NCBI GenBank assembly: GCA_030789695.1
Contig: CM061142.1
Coordinates: 147,581,266-147,645,265, forward strand
DNA from: Scilla litardierei
Taxonomy: Eukaryota > Streptophyta > Magnoliopsida > Asparagales > Asparagaceae
Length of the DNA: 64,000 bases
Direction: 5' to 3'
Shown here piece after piece: positions 46,627-59,155 of the stretch. Position 1 is the first letter of the stretch. Every line of letters begins with the position of its first letter. Both the position numbers and the translations under genes were made by a program. The notes under the pieces were generated by a model, which ran no database searches, was not told the origin of the DNA, and worked only from the letters and a program-made list of their open reading frames with translations.

Positions 46627-46977
46627 TGCACAATCAAACGAAGAGAGGCGCAATCGACAGAAGATATGAACAAAAATCGCACGAGAGAGACAACGAACGA
46701 AAGAACCAACGAGAGGAAAACAAACCAAGGCGAAAGGCACGAAGAGACCATCAAGGTCCGAGCGACGCAATCGACAGATGAGACGACGGAAAAAAATCTT
46801 TGGAGGAGCGATCAATTGAGGGTTTGAATTGGGGAGACGAAGCGGTTTCTATCGGATGAGAGAAAATTTCGATCGAAATGAACTCTCTCGATCAAATACC
46901 GAAAGGGCAAAAAATTTCTGGGCCGTTGGATCAAAGAATCGACGGCTCAGATCAAATGAGCGAACCACCACAATAGG

Positions 46978-47330
46978 AGACAGTCGACTGTAGAACAAAG
47001 TCAGCCGACTGGTCGAAGTGATAAGAGATAGGCTTAAATTGGCAGACAGTCGACTGTTAAGTAACTTACAGTCGCCTGTCCATGAGACAGTCGACTGTAT
47101 TATACTCATCAGTCGACGGACTAAGAATCAATAAAATTGATGATAAAACAGAGACTACTGACAAAAATAGACGGGCGCCTGATGACGAAACTGCACTCGC
47201 ATGTTGAGCCAACAGTCGACTGTAAATTTGTCATCAGTCGCTTGGACGAAAGATACAGTCTGCTGACAGAGAAGATAGAGTATGGCAGTCGACTGTCGAA
47301 GGAAAGACAATCGTCTGTCCTGGTCCAAAA
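46978..47330. repeat. Internal CAGTCGACTG motif cluster
   Basis: At least seven related motifs (CAGTCGACTGT, CAGTCGCCTGT, CAGCCGACTGG) lie between the RNase H end and the start of the envelope-like ORF, outside the LTRs. Confidence 0.85.
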
Positions 47331-47607
47331 ATGCACAGGGAGGTTAAAATCCAGAGGATATGCACAACTCACCCTAGGACCTATACTCTAACATAATCTC
47401 ATCATAAAATCAATATCAAACGATAAATCATTTATACCATAAATCTCTTAAAACAATCTGAAAGCTCACGTAATTACAGAAATCTCAATAGCCTTTCTTA
47501 AAACCAATATATGATATATCAAATGAAGAGAGGCAACATGATGATATGAGTTCAAAAGAAGTTATAACAAGTAATTTGAACTCCTAAATTTCAGATTCAC
47601 CCATAAT

Positions 47608-48855
47608 TCATAATTCTCCACGCAACCTCACAAATGAATCTTCTTTAAGAGGTTTTGTGAAGATGTCGGCGATTTGTTTTTGGGTTTCAATGTACTCTAA
47701 GTTGATGTCCTTCTTAGCTACATAATCATTAATAAAGCGGTGTCTCACATCTATGTGTTTGGTACGGGAGTGATGTACCGGATTCTTGGAAAGACATATA
47801 GCACTTTGGTTATCAACCATGATAGGAAAAGTATCACAATTGACACCAATCTCTAAGAGTATATCTCATCCAAAGAACTTGTGCACATGCAACACCCGCG
47901 GCAATATATTCCGCTTCAGTCGTGGACAATGATACCGAGTTCTGTTTCTTGGAAAACCAAGAGACTAAGGAATTTCCTAAGAAATGGCAAGTGCCACTAG
48001 TACTTTTCCTATCGGATTTGCATCCGGCAAAGTCGGCATCACTATATGAGATTAACTCATATGTGCTAGATTTAGTGTAAATTAACCTATAATCTAGAGA
48101 ATGATTGAGATAACGAAAAATTCGTTTAACCGCAATCAAGTGTGACTCTTTAGATCTAGCATGATATCTAGCATACAAGCATAAGGAAAACATGATATCG
48201 GGCCTACTAGCAGCTAAATAGAGTAAGCTACCGATCATACCTCGATATAGACGAACGTCTACATCTTTTCTGTTCTCATCCTTGTGTAGATGGGTTGTCG
48301 TACTCATGGGAGTCCTTTTGCTTGAAGATGATTCCATCCCGAATCGCTTGATAAGCTCCCTTGTGTACTTGGTTTGATGTATGAAAGTCTCATCCTTCAT
48401 TTGTCGAATTAGCAATCCAAGGAAATAGTTGAGCTCTCCCATGTGGCTCATTTCAAATTCATCCTTCATGGACTTAGAAAATTCTTAACAAAGATTAAAG
48501 TTAGTAGAACCAAATATTATATCGTCTACATAAACTTGAATCAATAAGATGTCATTTTCATAATCCTTAATGAAAAGTGATGAATCAACTTCACCCATTT
48601 TAAAACCTAAATCCAAAAGAAAGGTCTTGAGTCGATCATACCAAGCTCTAGGAGCTTGTCTCAACCAATACACCGCTTTCTTAAGTTTGAAAACATGGTT
48701 TGGAAATTTTTCATGAATAAAACCGAGAGGTTGAAAAACATACACTTCTTCATTGACAATCTCATTTAAAATGCACTTTTAACATCCATTTGAAATAATT
48801 TAAAATTCTTATAAGATGTAAAAGATAAAAGCAATCTAATAGCTTCTAATCTAGC
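47608..48855 (-). pseudogene. Copia reverse transcriptase and RNase H, frameshifted
   Basis: RT motifs are LFQMDVKSAF (near 48800, frame broken on both sides), VYWLRQAPRAWYDRL and the YVDDIIFGSTN catalytic box (about 48500-48540). A TAA stands where a Glu codon is expected at about 48484. Then MGELNYFLGLLIRQ, SRPDIMFSLCLYARY and the RNase H blocks SLSTTEAEYIAAGVACAQ, DNQSAICLSKNPVHHSRTKH and IADIFTKPL. A further frameshift lies near 47830. At least four lesions are visible. Confidence 0.88.
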
Positions 48856-50350
48856 TACGGGGCAAAGGATTCTTCGAAATCGATACCTTCCTCTTGCCGG
48901 TAGCCTTGAGTTACTAACCTTGCTTTGTTCCTTGTGATGACCCCGTTCTCATCGGTCTTGTTCTTGAAGATCCATTTGGTCCCAATAACTTGATGACCAC
49001 TTGAAAGAGGAACGAGCTCCCAAACTTCATTTCTCTCGAATTGTATTAGTTCTTCTTCCATTGCCACTATCCAAGTCCTATCCTCACAAGCTTCTTGGAT
49101 GTCATTTGGCTCAATGGCAGAGACAAATGCGCAATGAGAGAATTCTTCAATTCTACACCTCGTTCGAACACCCACACCAATATCTCTAATAATTTGGTCA
49201 TGTGGATGGTTGCGAACGGTTGGGTAAGCTTTGGGTATTCCTGCATCACTTGGAACAACTTCAACAGTGTCATTAGTAGTGTTAGTCTCAATAATTGAAT
49301 CATTAATCTTGACATTACTAAGAGAATCACATATAGCATCTACACTATCATCAATTACATGAGGAAAATCAAAATCTTCATAAAATGATACGTGCAGTGA
49401 TTCCTCGATCATTGAAGAAGTTTTGTTGTATATCCGGTAGGCTTTGCTACGTATGGAATATCCAACAAAAATTCCTTCATCGGATCTTGGCTCACATTTA
49501 TCTAAATTACCAAAGGTGTTCTTGATAAAACATTTCGAACCAAAAACTCGAAAATATTTAACTTGCGGCTTTTTGTCATAAAATAACTCAAAACAAGTTT
49601 TGTTCGTTCGGTGTCTCACTAAGATCCTATTGAGCACATAGCATGCCGTGTGCACCGTCTCTGCCCAAAATTGAAGTCCAAGATGACTATCATGGAGCAT
49701 AGTACGAACACACTCAATAAGAGTCCTATTCTTTCTCTCTACAACACCATTTTGTGGTGGTGCCCGAGGAAAAGAAAAATTGTGATTTATCCCGGTGTCA
49801 TCACAAAACTTTGTAAAAAAACTCATTCTCAAATTCTCCTCCATGATCACTACGGATAGTGATAATCGTGGATCCTAAGAGATTCTGAATCTTCTTTGCA
49901 AATATGGTAAACTCTTCACAAGCTTCATTCTTATTAGTTAAGAATGAAACCCAAGTAAATCTAGAGAAGTCGTCAACGACAACTAATCCATAACGAGCAT
50001 TGCCTAAAGAAGCGGTTCTAGTTAGCCCAAACAAATCTAGATGAAGTAGTTTTAGGGGCCTCTTAGAAGTAATGCCCTCTTTAAGCTTAAAAGATGATTT
50101 ACTAAGTTTACCTCTTTGACATGAATCACAAAAGTTTTTCTTACTAAAAGCAATTTTTAGAAAACCTTTGACTAGATCATGCTTAGCTAACTTATATAAG
50201 TGTTTGAAATGAACATGACCAAAATGGCGATGCCATAATAGTTGTTCATTAGTATTAGCAACTAAGCAATGTTATACGGTTTTAGGCAAGCTCAAATAAT
50301 AAATATTTTTACGCCTAATACCGGTAAATAAAACATTTGAATTAGAATCA
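48855..50350 (-). pseudogene. Copia integrase and RT N-terminus
   Basis: The HHCC zinc region lies near 50240-50100 (WHRHFGHVHFKHLYKL and CDSCQRGK). The catalytic core shows LHLDLFGLTR, VVVDDFSRFTWVSFL, IRSDHGGEFEN and, after a frameshift at about 49830, PPQNGVVERKNRTLIECVR, giving the D, D and E residues. The frame ends with WELVPLSSGHQVIGTKWIFK and EEGIDFEESFAP at 48855, the start of the RT. A single-base loss there breaks it from the rest. Confidence 0.88.
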
Positions 50351-50439
50351 ACAATGTTACACAATCCTTCTCCAAAGTTAACCTTGTAACCTTTGTCACA
50401 AAGTTGACTAATGGAAATGAGGTTGTCATAAACCACTAA

Positions 50440-50650
50440 CTAAAAGTACATTAGTAATTAAAGGTTTGGAGGAGTTTCCGACTATACCTACTCCAATGAT
50501 GGTTCCCTTTTGGTTACCTCCAAAAGTAACCATTGCACCGTTCTTGATGCTAATCACTTCGGAGAGTAATGAAGGATCTCCCGTCATGTGTTTGGAGCAA
50601 CCACTATCGAGAATCCATCCTTTCCTTAGAGCTAGTTTGATCTTTATTGC
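50440..50650 (-). pseudogene. Copia aspartic protease
   Basis: GWILDSGCSKHMTGD carries the catalytic DSG, followed by VTFGGNQKGTIIGVGIVGN. It lies between the gag C-terminal region and the integrase zinc region. Flanking stops mean it is no longer in one frame with both neighbours. Confidence 0.85.
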
Positions 50651-50699
50651 TCTTTTTCTTTCTCTTGGTTACCTACATAGTATACTATAAGCTCATGGT

Positions 50700-53059
50700 A
50701 CCCAATTTTTGTTGGGTCCAAGGGATTAGCCCTTTGGAAGCCAAGTCCAAGTGGACTTCTGCTTCCCAACATAATTACCATTATTAACAACATCATGGAA
50801 ATAGGAAGCAACATATGCATTCCTATCATTTAAGCTAGTGTTCTTAGGACCCCAAATGGTGTATGTTTTGGGAGTCCTTTTCCTAGTTGCATGCATAGTG
50901 GTTAGATTTCTATGTGGTGCATGCTTCTTAGGAACATGGTTTCTAGCATAAAAATGAGGTGGTGGATATGCATTGGACATATGAGGATTATATGTATGCT
51001 TGGGAACATGCATGTTTGTATGAAACATATGGGTCATGCATGACATGTGGAGGATGTGCATACATGTAAGAATGATGTGTATAAGTATATGGGTGTTTAG
51101 GAACACGTACATGAGTATTTCTCATGTGAGGATTTGTACATGTCCGTGGGTGTGGAGCATAAAAAGTGTCATGATTATCCACTTGTGAAATAGGAGATTT
51201 CCTACGTGGATGAAAGTTTGTGTACATGTAAACATGGCTTCTCTTTTGGTTTCCACCCTTAATGGGTTTCTTGCCAAAAGAAAGAGACGGTGAAATGGTG
51301 ACTTTCTTGGTAGGTTTGCTACCTATAGTGTCTTTGACACCACTTGTGGATGCACCGGAGGATGGCATCACAAAGTCTATAGTGACATCACTATAAGAGG
51401 TGCGTGCATTGGATGCATTTGCTTCCACAAAACCAAGACCAACAGGATGTGTGCCGAAAATTGGTTTGCTAGCAAATCGTCCAATTGTCCTTTTCCCTTA
51501 TTGAATCTCACAATTCGGGAGGACATGAGCTCATATTTCTCTTTAAGAGAAGAAATATTGGTATCCAAGGTGGACACACGTGCTTTGAGCTCGTGCACTT
51601 GGGTTTTAAGAGAATCATTCTCTAAATCCAATTGTGTGTGTCGTGAAACTAGATTACTATTATCCTTAAGATGTGTTTGATCTAGTTGAGATTTGAGGGT
51701 ATTCACCGCATTTCTCAAAGTGACATTTTAAGAAGCTAAATTCGCTTTCTCAAGGGTTAAAGTATCAACAATGGTGTCATTGTTGATAATGCATGGAATG
51801 GATGGATTGCTAACATTTAATTTCTTTAAGCTAGTCTATTTAAGCATTAAAGATTGATACCTAGCAAATAATTCTTCATTAGCAATACGCAATTCATCCA
51901 TAGTTACCTCGGTTTCATCCATGTCGGAATCACTCTCATCGGAGAGCGAATCTTCTCGGGCCATGAAGCGCATGTGTGCACTTTCACCCTTCTCATCTTC
52001 GGATTCGCTTGATGAGTCTTCACTTGAATCATCGAATGTACCTACTAGTCCTTTCTTCTTGTCTTTCTTATTCTTGTCGGACTTGTGGTACTTCGGAGCC
52101 TTCCACTTTTCTTTGTTTCGTAGCATTGAGCAATCCTTCTTGATGTGCCCTCGCTTATTACACTTAATGCAAAGAGAGGAAGAGTGATTAGTAGAATCAA
52201 ATCTATTCTTAGAGGGAAAGTTACCTTTTCGAAAGAAGCGTTGGAACTTCTTTGCCATTTGGGCCATTTCACCCAAGTCCATCTCATTTTCTGATTCTTC
52301 ACTATCTGAGGATGAGGAATTGGCGTTAAATGCCAAAGCTTTCTTCTTGGCCTCCGAAGGGTTCATCATAGCTCGAATCTTTAATCGGTTCTCCCGTCTT
52401 ACTTCATAAGACATGAGAGTCCCGATAATGTTCACAACTGTGTAAGTCTTCAAGTCGTTGACCTCCTCGATGGCGATAGCTCTTCTTTCTCATTTGGATA
52501 TCATTCCCATTATGATCTTCCTTACCTTATCTTATTGGGAATAGACTTGTCCGAGAGCTTCCAATTCATTAGTGATATCGGTAAAACGTCCATACATCGA
52601 TGCTATGCTTTCATTATCCTGCATATGAAACATATCGAAGTTTTGCACGGCAACATAGAGTTTAGAAAGGTTTACCGTGTTCGTTCCCTCATGGGTAACG
52701 ACGAGATGGTTCCAAATTTGATATGCACTCTTACATGTGCATATATTGTTGAACTCATCTGGGTCCAACGCACAATGAAGAGCGTTCATTGCCTTTGCGT
52801 TGTTGACTTTGGCGGATTTCTCGGAAGTCGTCCATTTTTCGAAATCATCTTCGGTAGGCTCGACGTATTCCTTGTGGAAGGTTCTCCAAAGGGAAGCACT
52901 CCTTAGGAACGTCTCCATCCGGCATTTCCAATAGCCGAAATTCATGCCATTGAAACGCGGAGAATGCACCGTTGATTGTCCTTCGAAAACTGTGGACGCT
53001 CCATCACGATCGTGATTGTTGTACGAAGTCGGTGGAAGAACGTTATTGTTGGATGCCAT
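50700..53059 (-). pseudogene. Copia gag with CCHC knuckle and coiled-coil region
   Basis: The first frame starts MASNNNVLPPTSY at 53059, just inside the primer site, and covers the UBN2-type gag core (GMNFGYWKCRMETFLRS, HLVVTHEGTN). Two in-frame stops near 52530 and 52495 break it. From 52453 it continues to a zinc knuckle CIKCNKRGHIKKDC (about 52175-52130) and acidic Ser-rich stretch. Next, a predicted coiled coil (51718-51480: NTLKSQLDQTHLK, LKARVSTLDTNIS) and a His/Pro-rich region with many HMSN/HT repeats (51230-50880). Long gag with coiled coil suits Sireviruses. Confidence 0.85.
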
Positions 53060-53869
53060 AGCTATAAACCTTGCGCTCTGATACCAATTGTAAGGACACT
53101 GACTATGGGGAAAACACTAGAAGGGGGTTGAATAGTGTTTATGCAATTTAAAAAGATAGTTACACCAATTTAAATTCCTAACCAATAAATAGTGCGGAAT
53201 AGAAAATAAACCCAAATTGAAACAAATGCAAACGCAAGGATGTTTCAATGGTTCGGATTACCCAAGTCACTTCCCGACTTGTTCCAGGTAATCTTACGTC
53301 CCTTCCACCCGGTTAACAACCGGATACTCAAGTTAGAACCCTAACTTGAGGTTTCCTTAAAACCCACTTGTAGCAACCCTACAAGTGAAATCAAAATACA
53401 ATCGATTGACCTTGACTCCCACAACTTGGGAACAAGCAAACCACTCTCACAACCCGAGAGTAGATTCAAACAACGAAAGTTATGAAATATGAAATTAAGC
53501 AACACTTACAATCACCTATGCCTTGAAGTAGAACTTGAAGGAGAAGTGTGTTGTGTGTTGAGAAGACTCTCTTGGAAGAGAGGGAAGCTCTTTCTCTTGA
53601 CTGCACCAAATGCCTAGAAGATTTCTCTTTGGTTCTAGTTTGGAGAGCAAGGGATTGAAGATTGGAAATCTAGGGCTTTAGAGCTTGAGAGCTTTGATCT
53701 TGAGAGAATGAACGCTTGAATCTATTAGCAAGAGAGTTGGTAGATCATTAGCCTCTCAATGGAACAGTAGAGGCTTCTTAAATAGGTTTCTCAAACCCCT
53801 CAACCAAAAATAGCAAAAACCCCTTTGAAATCCGTGAGGAAAAACTCAACGGATAGAATCTGCGCCCGC

Positions 53870-54530
53870 GACATTCGACTGTTGACGAATCCACAGTCGA
53901 CTGCTGCACAGTCAGAGAGGGTGGGTGAGAATTCATAACGGTAACTTACCACGTAGACAGTCGACTGATGAGGGATAGACAGTCGACTGATTAACCAACA
54001 GGCGACTGTAAATCCTACTACATGCGACTGGCCGTAAGTTGGGTATGTTGAAGAAATCTGAAAAACATCTGGGAGAACAGGACAGACACTGATGAAGAGA
54101 AGACAGTCGACTGTTAATCAGAACAGGCGACTGTAATTCCTTCTACAGACGATTGTCAAAACCCTGAGTTTTCCAAAGAGTTGAGTCAACAATTACGCTC
54201 AAGGACAGACGACTGTTGTAGCATTGACAGTCGACTGTTCCATTGGACAATCGACTATAAATCCAACATAAGTCGATTGGCCAGAATAAACAGACAGATA
54301 GACTTTGGGCTAAAGACAGACAGGCGACTGATTCACAAAACACAGTCGACTGTCACTTGGACAAGCGCCTGTGAATCATTCATAAGTCGCCTGTGAGAGT
54401 TAAAGCAGAGAAGTCCAAAACTAAACTGTAAAAGTTTGTGCATAACAGGCGACTGTAGAACCAAACACAGTCGACTGTTTTTGAGACAGGTGACTGTATA
54501 TTGTTCAGCAGTCGACTGTTATAAACAATA
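53870..54530. repeat. Array of near-palindromic CAGTCGACTG motifs in the right LTR
   Basis: Positional equivalent of the array in the left LTR. A few units differ by single substitutions or small deletions (for example at 54084). Confidence 0.92.
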
Positions 54531-54909
54531 CATGCACAATCTAGATAGAAATGAATTGGAGTCTAAGGAAGGTTGTTCTAATGATGTCCTAAGACTGAAA
54601 TGAAGATGTGTGTGTGCTCCAACAAAGTTCTACTTCTAAGCTACATACTAGAAGAGAAACAAGAAAGTTACATTTGACGAACTCTCTCTTCTATCCAACG
54701 CATGAGCTTGAAGTCTTCTAGGAGATTCAATCACCATCTACGATCCTCCAATCCATTTCATTTGCTTTCAATGATCTTTAAGTATCATCCATTGCAAGTA
54801 GATCTTCATAATAAGCTTAGACAATGGATTAACTACAAAATAGGGGATTAGTCACAAGTATTTATGTTTGCTCATCATTAACACCAAGTAGGAAGAAGTC
54901 CAATACTCA

Positions 54910-55373
54910 ATATTGTTGCTCCCAAAATAAGTTAAATATGGATGCAAAAGTGTAGTAAGCAAAATTTATACTACAGCAAAAAAGGCAACAAAAAAACTTA
55001 ATGACTAACATGAAGCCGATTAAATAAAAAGATGCAAAAATGAGCTTTAAAATGAGAGTACTGACTGTCTGATACTAAATAAGATGTCAAATAAAACGTG
55101 AAAAACATGGCTCAAGTTTAGATGAAAGTTTAGCAAACAGATGTATATGCAAGGTTAAAAAATAAGACTATGCAACCGGGAGATGGGGATGTTAGGCATG
55201 AGTTCTTTGGGAACGAAGGTCCCACTGCTTCAAGAATAAGCACTTAAAATACTTAAATGAGTGTATTCATCGTTAATAACTGAAGTGGAGCAAGAGGTAA
55301 GAGAAAGTGCATGAGATATAAATATAATCTCTCTCCACATGCCACACGTTAGGGGTTCAAAATACTTGGTGAA
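54910..55373. other. Unassigned sequence between two LTR elements
   Basis: AT-rich sequence; may be part of the 5' flank of the gypsy to the right, since the non-autonomous element was inserted into it. No exon or promoter motif is supported. Confidence 0.4.
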
Positions 55374-55378
55374 CCATC

Positions 55379-57077
55379 TGATGCGGATGATATTTGCAGG
55401 GAAATTGCTATGCACACAACAAGCTGTGAGAGAATTGCTTTACACACTACAATCGGGGTTATAAGAGGCCAGCCGGCCATAAAGTATGGGGATCGGAAAA
55501 TTGTGAAAGAAAGTTCATTTCTTAGTTTATTATTCCTTAGATCAATTGTATTAGGATTTTCCTATTTTCCTTAGATTAATCTCTATTTAGTTGTTTCATC
55601 TATTTGTAGTCGTTATTTAGCGAGTAGTTGAATTGTAGTAGGATTTCCTTTAATTTCATATCTGAGTTTTCAATAAAAATCCTCGTTTTACCATCAAACC
55701 CCTAGCAAAACGCATCATTTGGTATCAGAGCATCAGATACATGGCGAACACACAATCTATGGAACGGATCGAGTCGTTGGAAAAGAGGATGGAAAGGATT
55801 GAAACACGAGTCAATGAAGGATTTTTACACGCCCGAAAAGAGGATGCCGAGTTAGCCGCAAGGATCAGAGAGAAAATAAAGGAGAATCAGGTGAAAACTG
55901 AAACAAAATTGACGACGATAGCGGAGGCAATAGCGGCGTTGACCATGAACTTCAACTCAAAGATAGATCCAAGCAAAAAGGAGCCACCTTTGTCGGCGAG
56001 GAAAGATCTTCAAGTTTCAGATCCAGATCTTCAAGTTTCAGTACCAGATCTGAAAATTTCAGTACCAGATCCAGAGCTAAAGGCGACACCTTTGGTCTCG
56101 GAGCTCCACCCCCACAGCAATCCGGAGTCAGATCTGGGTTTAACCACAGATCTATGGTCAAAGATGACGCTTCGGCAAGGAAGCGGCGAGAGGTGCTCTT
56201 ATCGGCAGCAAAACAGGGAGGGGCACCCCTCCAGGGTATTCCCGAGGGGCTGCCTTCCCTCCTTGAACCCAAGGGGGCGCTGCCTCCCCTCTTGGGGCCC
56301 CACGGGGGCTGCCGCCCCTCCTGGGACCACCAGGGGCTGTCGTCCCTCCTGGGGGTTCCAGGGGGCTGCCACTCCTACTGCAGGGGCTGCCGCCCCTCCT
56401 GGAGCCCCCACGGGCGCATCCGGCCTTTCAACAGCGACGACGAGGCCTCTGAGACGCCGAACAGCGGGGATTTGGCTTTTTGGGCCCAAAACAGCGAGCG
56501 ACAGGGCCCTTCCAGTAGTGCAACGACGACGACGACCATCCAAAATATTTGTGGGGCCTAACGACGCTTTTTGGATCCCGCCTTGGCCCGACGATATTTT
56601 TCCGGACGTCGTTGAAAGTGGTGGGGACCAATCTCATCCGTTTAAACCGAGAGGAGACTTGCAATCGACCTGGTGGAACGGATGACCCACGGACATCATG
56701 CACCACCTTGAGCACAAGATGGATTTTCAGGGGCAGAGTAGTGATGCGGCTGATATTTGGGGGGAAATTGCTATGCACACAACAAGCTGGGAGAGAATTG
56801 CTTTGCACACTACAGTCGGGGTTATAAGAGGCCAGCCGGCCCTGGAGTATGGGGATCGAAAAATTGGGAAAGAAAGTTCGTTTCTTAGTTTATTATTCCT
56901 TAGATCAATTGTATTAGGATTTTCCTATTTCCCTTAGATTAATCTCTATTGAGTTGTTCTATCTCGTAGTCGTTATTTAGCGAGTAGTTGAATTGTAATA
57001 GGATTTCCTTTAATTTCAGATCTAAGTTTTCAATAAAAATCCTCTTTTTACCATCAAAACCCTAGCGAAACGCATCA
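55379..57077 (+). mobile_element. Complete non-autonomous LTR retroelement, 1699 bp
   Basis: LTRs are 55379-55717 (339 bp) and 56742-57077 (336 bp), each TGATGCGG...GCATCA. A perfect CCATC duplication flanks them (55374-55378, 57078-57082). The primer site TGGTATCAGAGC is at 55720-55731 and a purine tract (TTTTCAGGGGCAGAG) precedes the 3' LTR. The interior encodes one ORF and no pol; near its end HHLEHKMDFQG resembles a chromovirus pol tail. It is related to 9936-11333 in its coding region. Confidence 0.93.
55741..56685 (+). CDS. Unknown ORF of the non-autonomous LTR element, 314 aa
   Basis: The ATG lies 10 bases after the primer site. Residues 1-80 are charged heptad-like helix (MERIESLEKRMERIETRVNE), suggesting a coiled coil, as at the start of related gypsy gag proteins. 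Residues 85-150 hold repeated DLQVS/DLKIS-type units. A Pro/Gly/Ala-rich stretch (about 165-230) has CPS and APP repeats, then [18 protein letters not shown] and a final segment with FWIPPWPDDIFPDVVESGGD. The second half resembles the ORF at 10450-10992. No zinc knuckle or enzyme motif is seen. It may be a relic gag used in trans; this is inference. Confidence 0.6.
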   Translation: MANTQSMERIESLEKRMERIETRVNEGFLHARKEDAELAARIREKIKENQVKTETKLTTIAEAIAALTMNFNSKIDPSKKEPPLSARKDLQVSDPDLQVSVPDLKISVPDPELKATPLVSELHPHSNPESDLGLTTDLWSKMTLRQGSGERCSYRQQNREGHPSRVFPRGCLPSLNPRGRCLPSWGPTGAAAPPGTTRGCRPSWGFQGAATPTAGAAAPPGAPTGASGLSTATTRPLRRRTAGIWLFGPKTASDRALPVVQRRRRPSKIFVGPNDAFWIPPWPDDIFPDVVESGGDQSHPFKPRGDLQSTWWNG

Positions 57078-57512
57078 CCATCACAACTCACAATGGATGC
57101 TTCACACTTAGTCTACATGGTTTAAATTGGGTGAGGATGAATATACAAGCAATTTGAAAGCCGTTTGCCTATGAATCTACTAATCCATGTTCTCTCGTTG
57201 AGAAACAGTTCCTTTAACGACCACGTTGCACGTTAGAAAAAGTTGTCAAACCTACATTATTTTGTACTAGGCGTCCACGAACCCTTGTTTGGAGATACAG
57301 CCTTTCATCTCGAAGAAAAAGCTTAGAGAGCGGCCTCCTCTCCTAAAGAGGTCCAATTATCAGTTATTTTCATATTTCTTCTCCAATCAAAAATTTCATT
57401 TTTTTCCCTTTTCCACTTTAATCCAATTTTTATTCCAAAACGCTAGCGCATCGCATCAAATTGGTATCAGAGCGATACGATCTAAATAGCAACCCACGAG
57501 ATCTAAGGAGAA

Positions 57513-59100
57513 ACATGAGATCTTGGAAGAGAAGTTCGACGGCGAGATCAAGGAGATCAAGAAAAGCATAGTGGATAAAGGAGCCCAGACTAATCAGAAA
57601 TTCCAACAAGTCCTACAAGTCCTAAGTCAAACGAACCCACAAGTTGCGGCATTGACAGTCAATTAGATCAGATATGGCTGAAACCCTAAATCCCGAACAA
57701 AAGGCGAAGACTTTAGCAAAGGGAAAGGAAAAGGTCGAGTCTTTTCACGAGGAACTTACAAATCTGGTATCAGAGGAGGAGGATCGCGTCTTCAAAGGAG
57801 GCGATAAGGCGCGACAACGAGGAACAAGACCCCGTGAGTGACGGGGGAGGCACCGGAGGCCAACGAGGCCACGCGAGGCCGCCAGAAGCCTCGCGGCCCA
57901 CCATGGCTACGCCACCATGGTGGGCAGCCATGGCTTCCAGGAGTCTGAGCGGCCATGTCAGGGCTCTTGTGGGCCCCTGATCGCCCGCCAAGGCCCAGCC
58001 AAGCGTCGGCTGGGCCGCCAGGGCACTATGGCCCCTAGTAGCCCACCAAGGCCTCGGCCAGCAGCAGGCAAGCCGCTAGGGTTTCCTGACATGGCGACGG
58101 GCCGACAACGAGTAATGGAGCATATGTGGCAGCACAAGGGTTTCGACAAAGGGTTGGAGGCGCTTCGGGAGGACTACGTGCAGATTTTGGCAAGGGAAGG
58201 CCTCAGCAGCTCGATCTGGAGTACGAGGACTATGACCGGTATCATGAGGATGCTCATGAAGAGTTCGGAGATGGAAGGGATCCGACTAGGGAGAGGTCGA
58301 CTAGGAGAATGATAAGGGGGAGAACAGAGCCCAAGTTGGAGAATATTATGGCCTCATGACCCGTACCAGTCACACCACGACCTTCACAAGGGATGAGGAG
58401 CACTTGGGAGAATTACAGCACATAACAGGGTCGGGAAATTGAAGATGTCGATCTTTAAGGAGGTCGAGTCAGATGGGTGGATCTACATGGCCGAGCGGTA
58501 TTTCGAGATCTCGCACATTTATGAAACAGAGTGTTTGAGGGCCATGGGGTGCATGGGGCTATGCATGGCGGGGGAGGCTCTATCTTGGTACAGATGGAGA
58601 CAACAAGCAACAACTGTTTCTTAGTGGGAGTTCAAAGTTTGCCTCCTAGACTGGTTCAGGGAGACCCAGGGGAGACATGTACGAGCAGCCATATACACTG
58701 AGGCAGGAGGGACTGGTCAGTGACTACATAAAGAAATTTGAAATGCTGACAGGCCGTGTTCGTAGAGGTTCAGAAGAGTCCTTAGAGTGGTGCTTCATGA
58801 AAGAACTAAAACTCAGCATTCGAACGGAGTTGCGGATTCAGATGTCAAGAGGATTATTAGACATGATGCAACTAGCCAGGATGACTGAGGATAGGCTACC
58901 AGAGCAGCGGCGTGCCAAAGGAGCGTGGGAATGATCCTCTTTTCGTGAAAAGGCACCGACAGGGGGGGCAGAAGGCAATCACAAGAGGATGAGCGCACAA
59001 TAAGGAGAGAAGCAAAGAGGCACGACAAGTGGACAGATTAGGCGAATGACATAGACCGAGATGAGGGAGAAGCGTGTCAATGGACTTTGCTTTAAGTGCG
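57513..59100 (+). pseudogene. Gypsy gag, broken
   Basis: Charged N-terminal segments near 57513-57800 precede the retrotransposon gag core near 58440-58930 ([38 protein letters not shown]). Stops at several points, such as 58623, split it. A degenerate knuckle region lies near 59080 (FKCDEKFSPWHRC-like). Confidence 0.75.
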
Positions 59101-59155
59101 ACGAGAAGTTTTCACCATGGCACCGATGTGACGATCGTATCTTATAGCGCTGATA

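Larger units (their letters stand above)
42121..54909 (-). mobile_element. Ty1/copia Sirevirus-like element, 12.8 kb, nearly complete
   Basis: LTRs of equal length (42121-43941 and 53089-54909, 1821 bp) are nearly identical, implying a recent insertion. The primer site complementary to initiator-Met tRNA is at 53075-53086. Minus-strand order is gag, protease, integrase, RT, RNase H, then an envelope-like ORF. This copia order with an extra ORF, plus four polypurine tracts between it and the 3' LTR, matches Sireviruses. Several frameshifts and stops show it is inactive as it stands. Flanking duplications were not found (CTGTT against ATATT). Confidence 0.92.

Noticed and set aside
56154..56561. 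Alternative plus-strand frame overlapping the non-autonomous element ORF
   Set aside because: It lacks a start near the primer site and mirrors the Pro/Gly-rich repeat in another frame.
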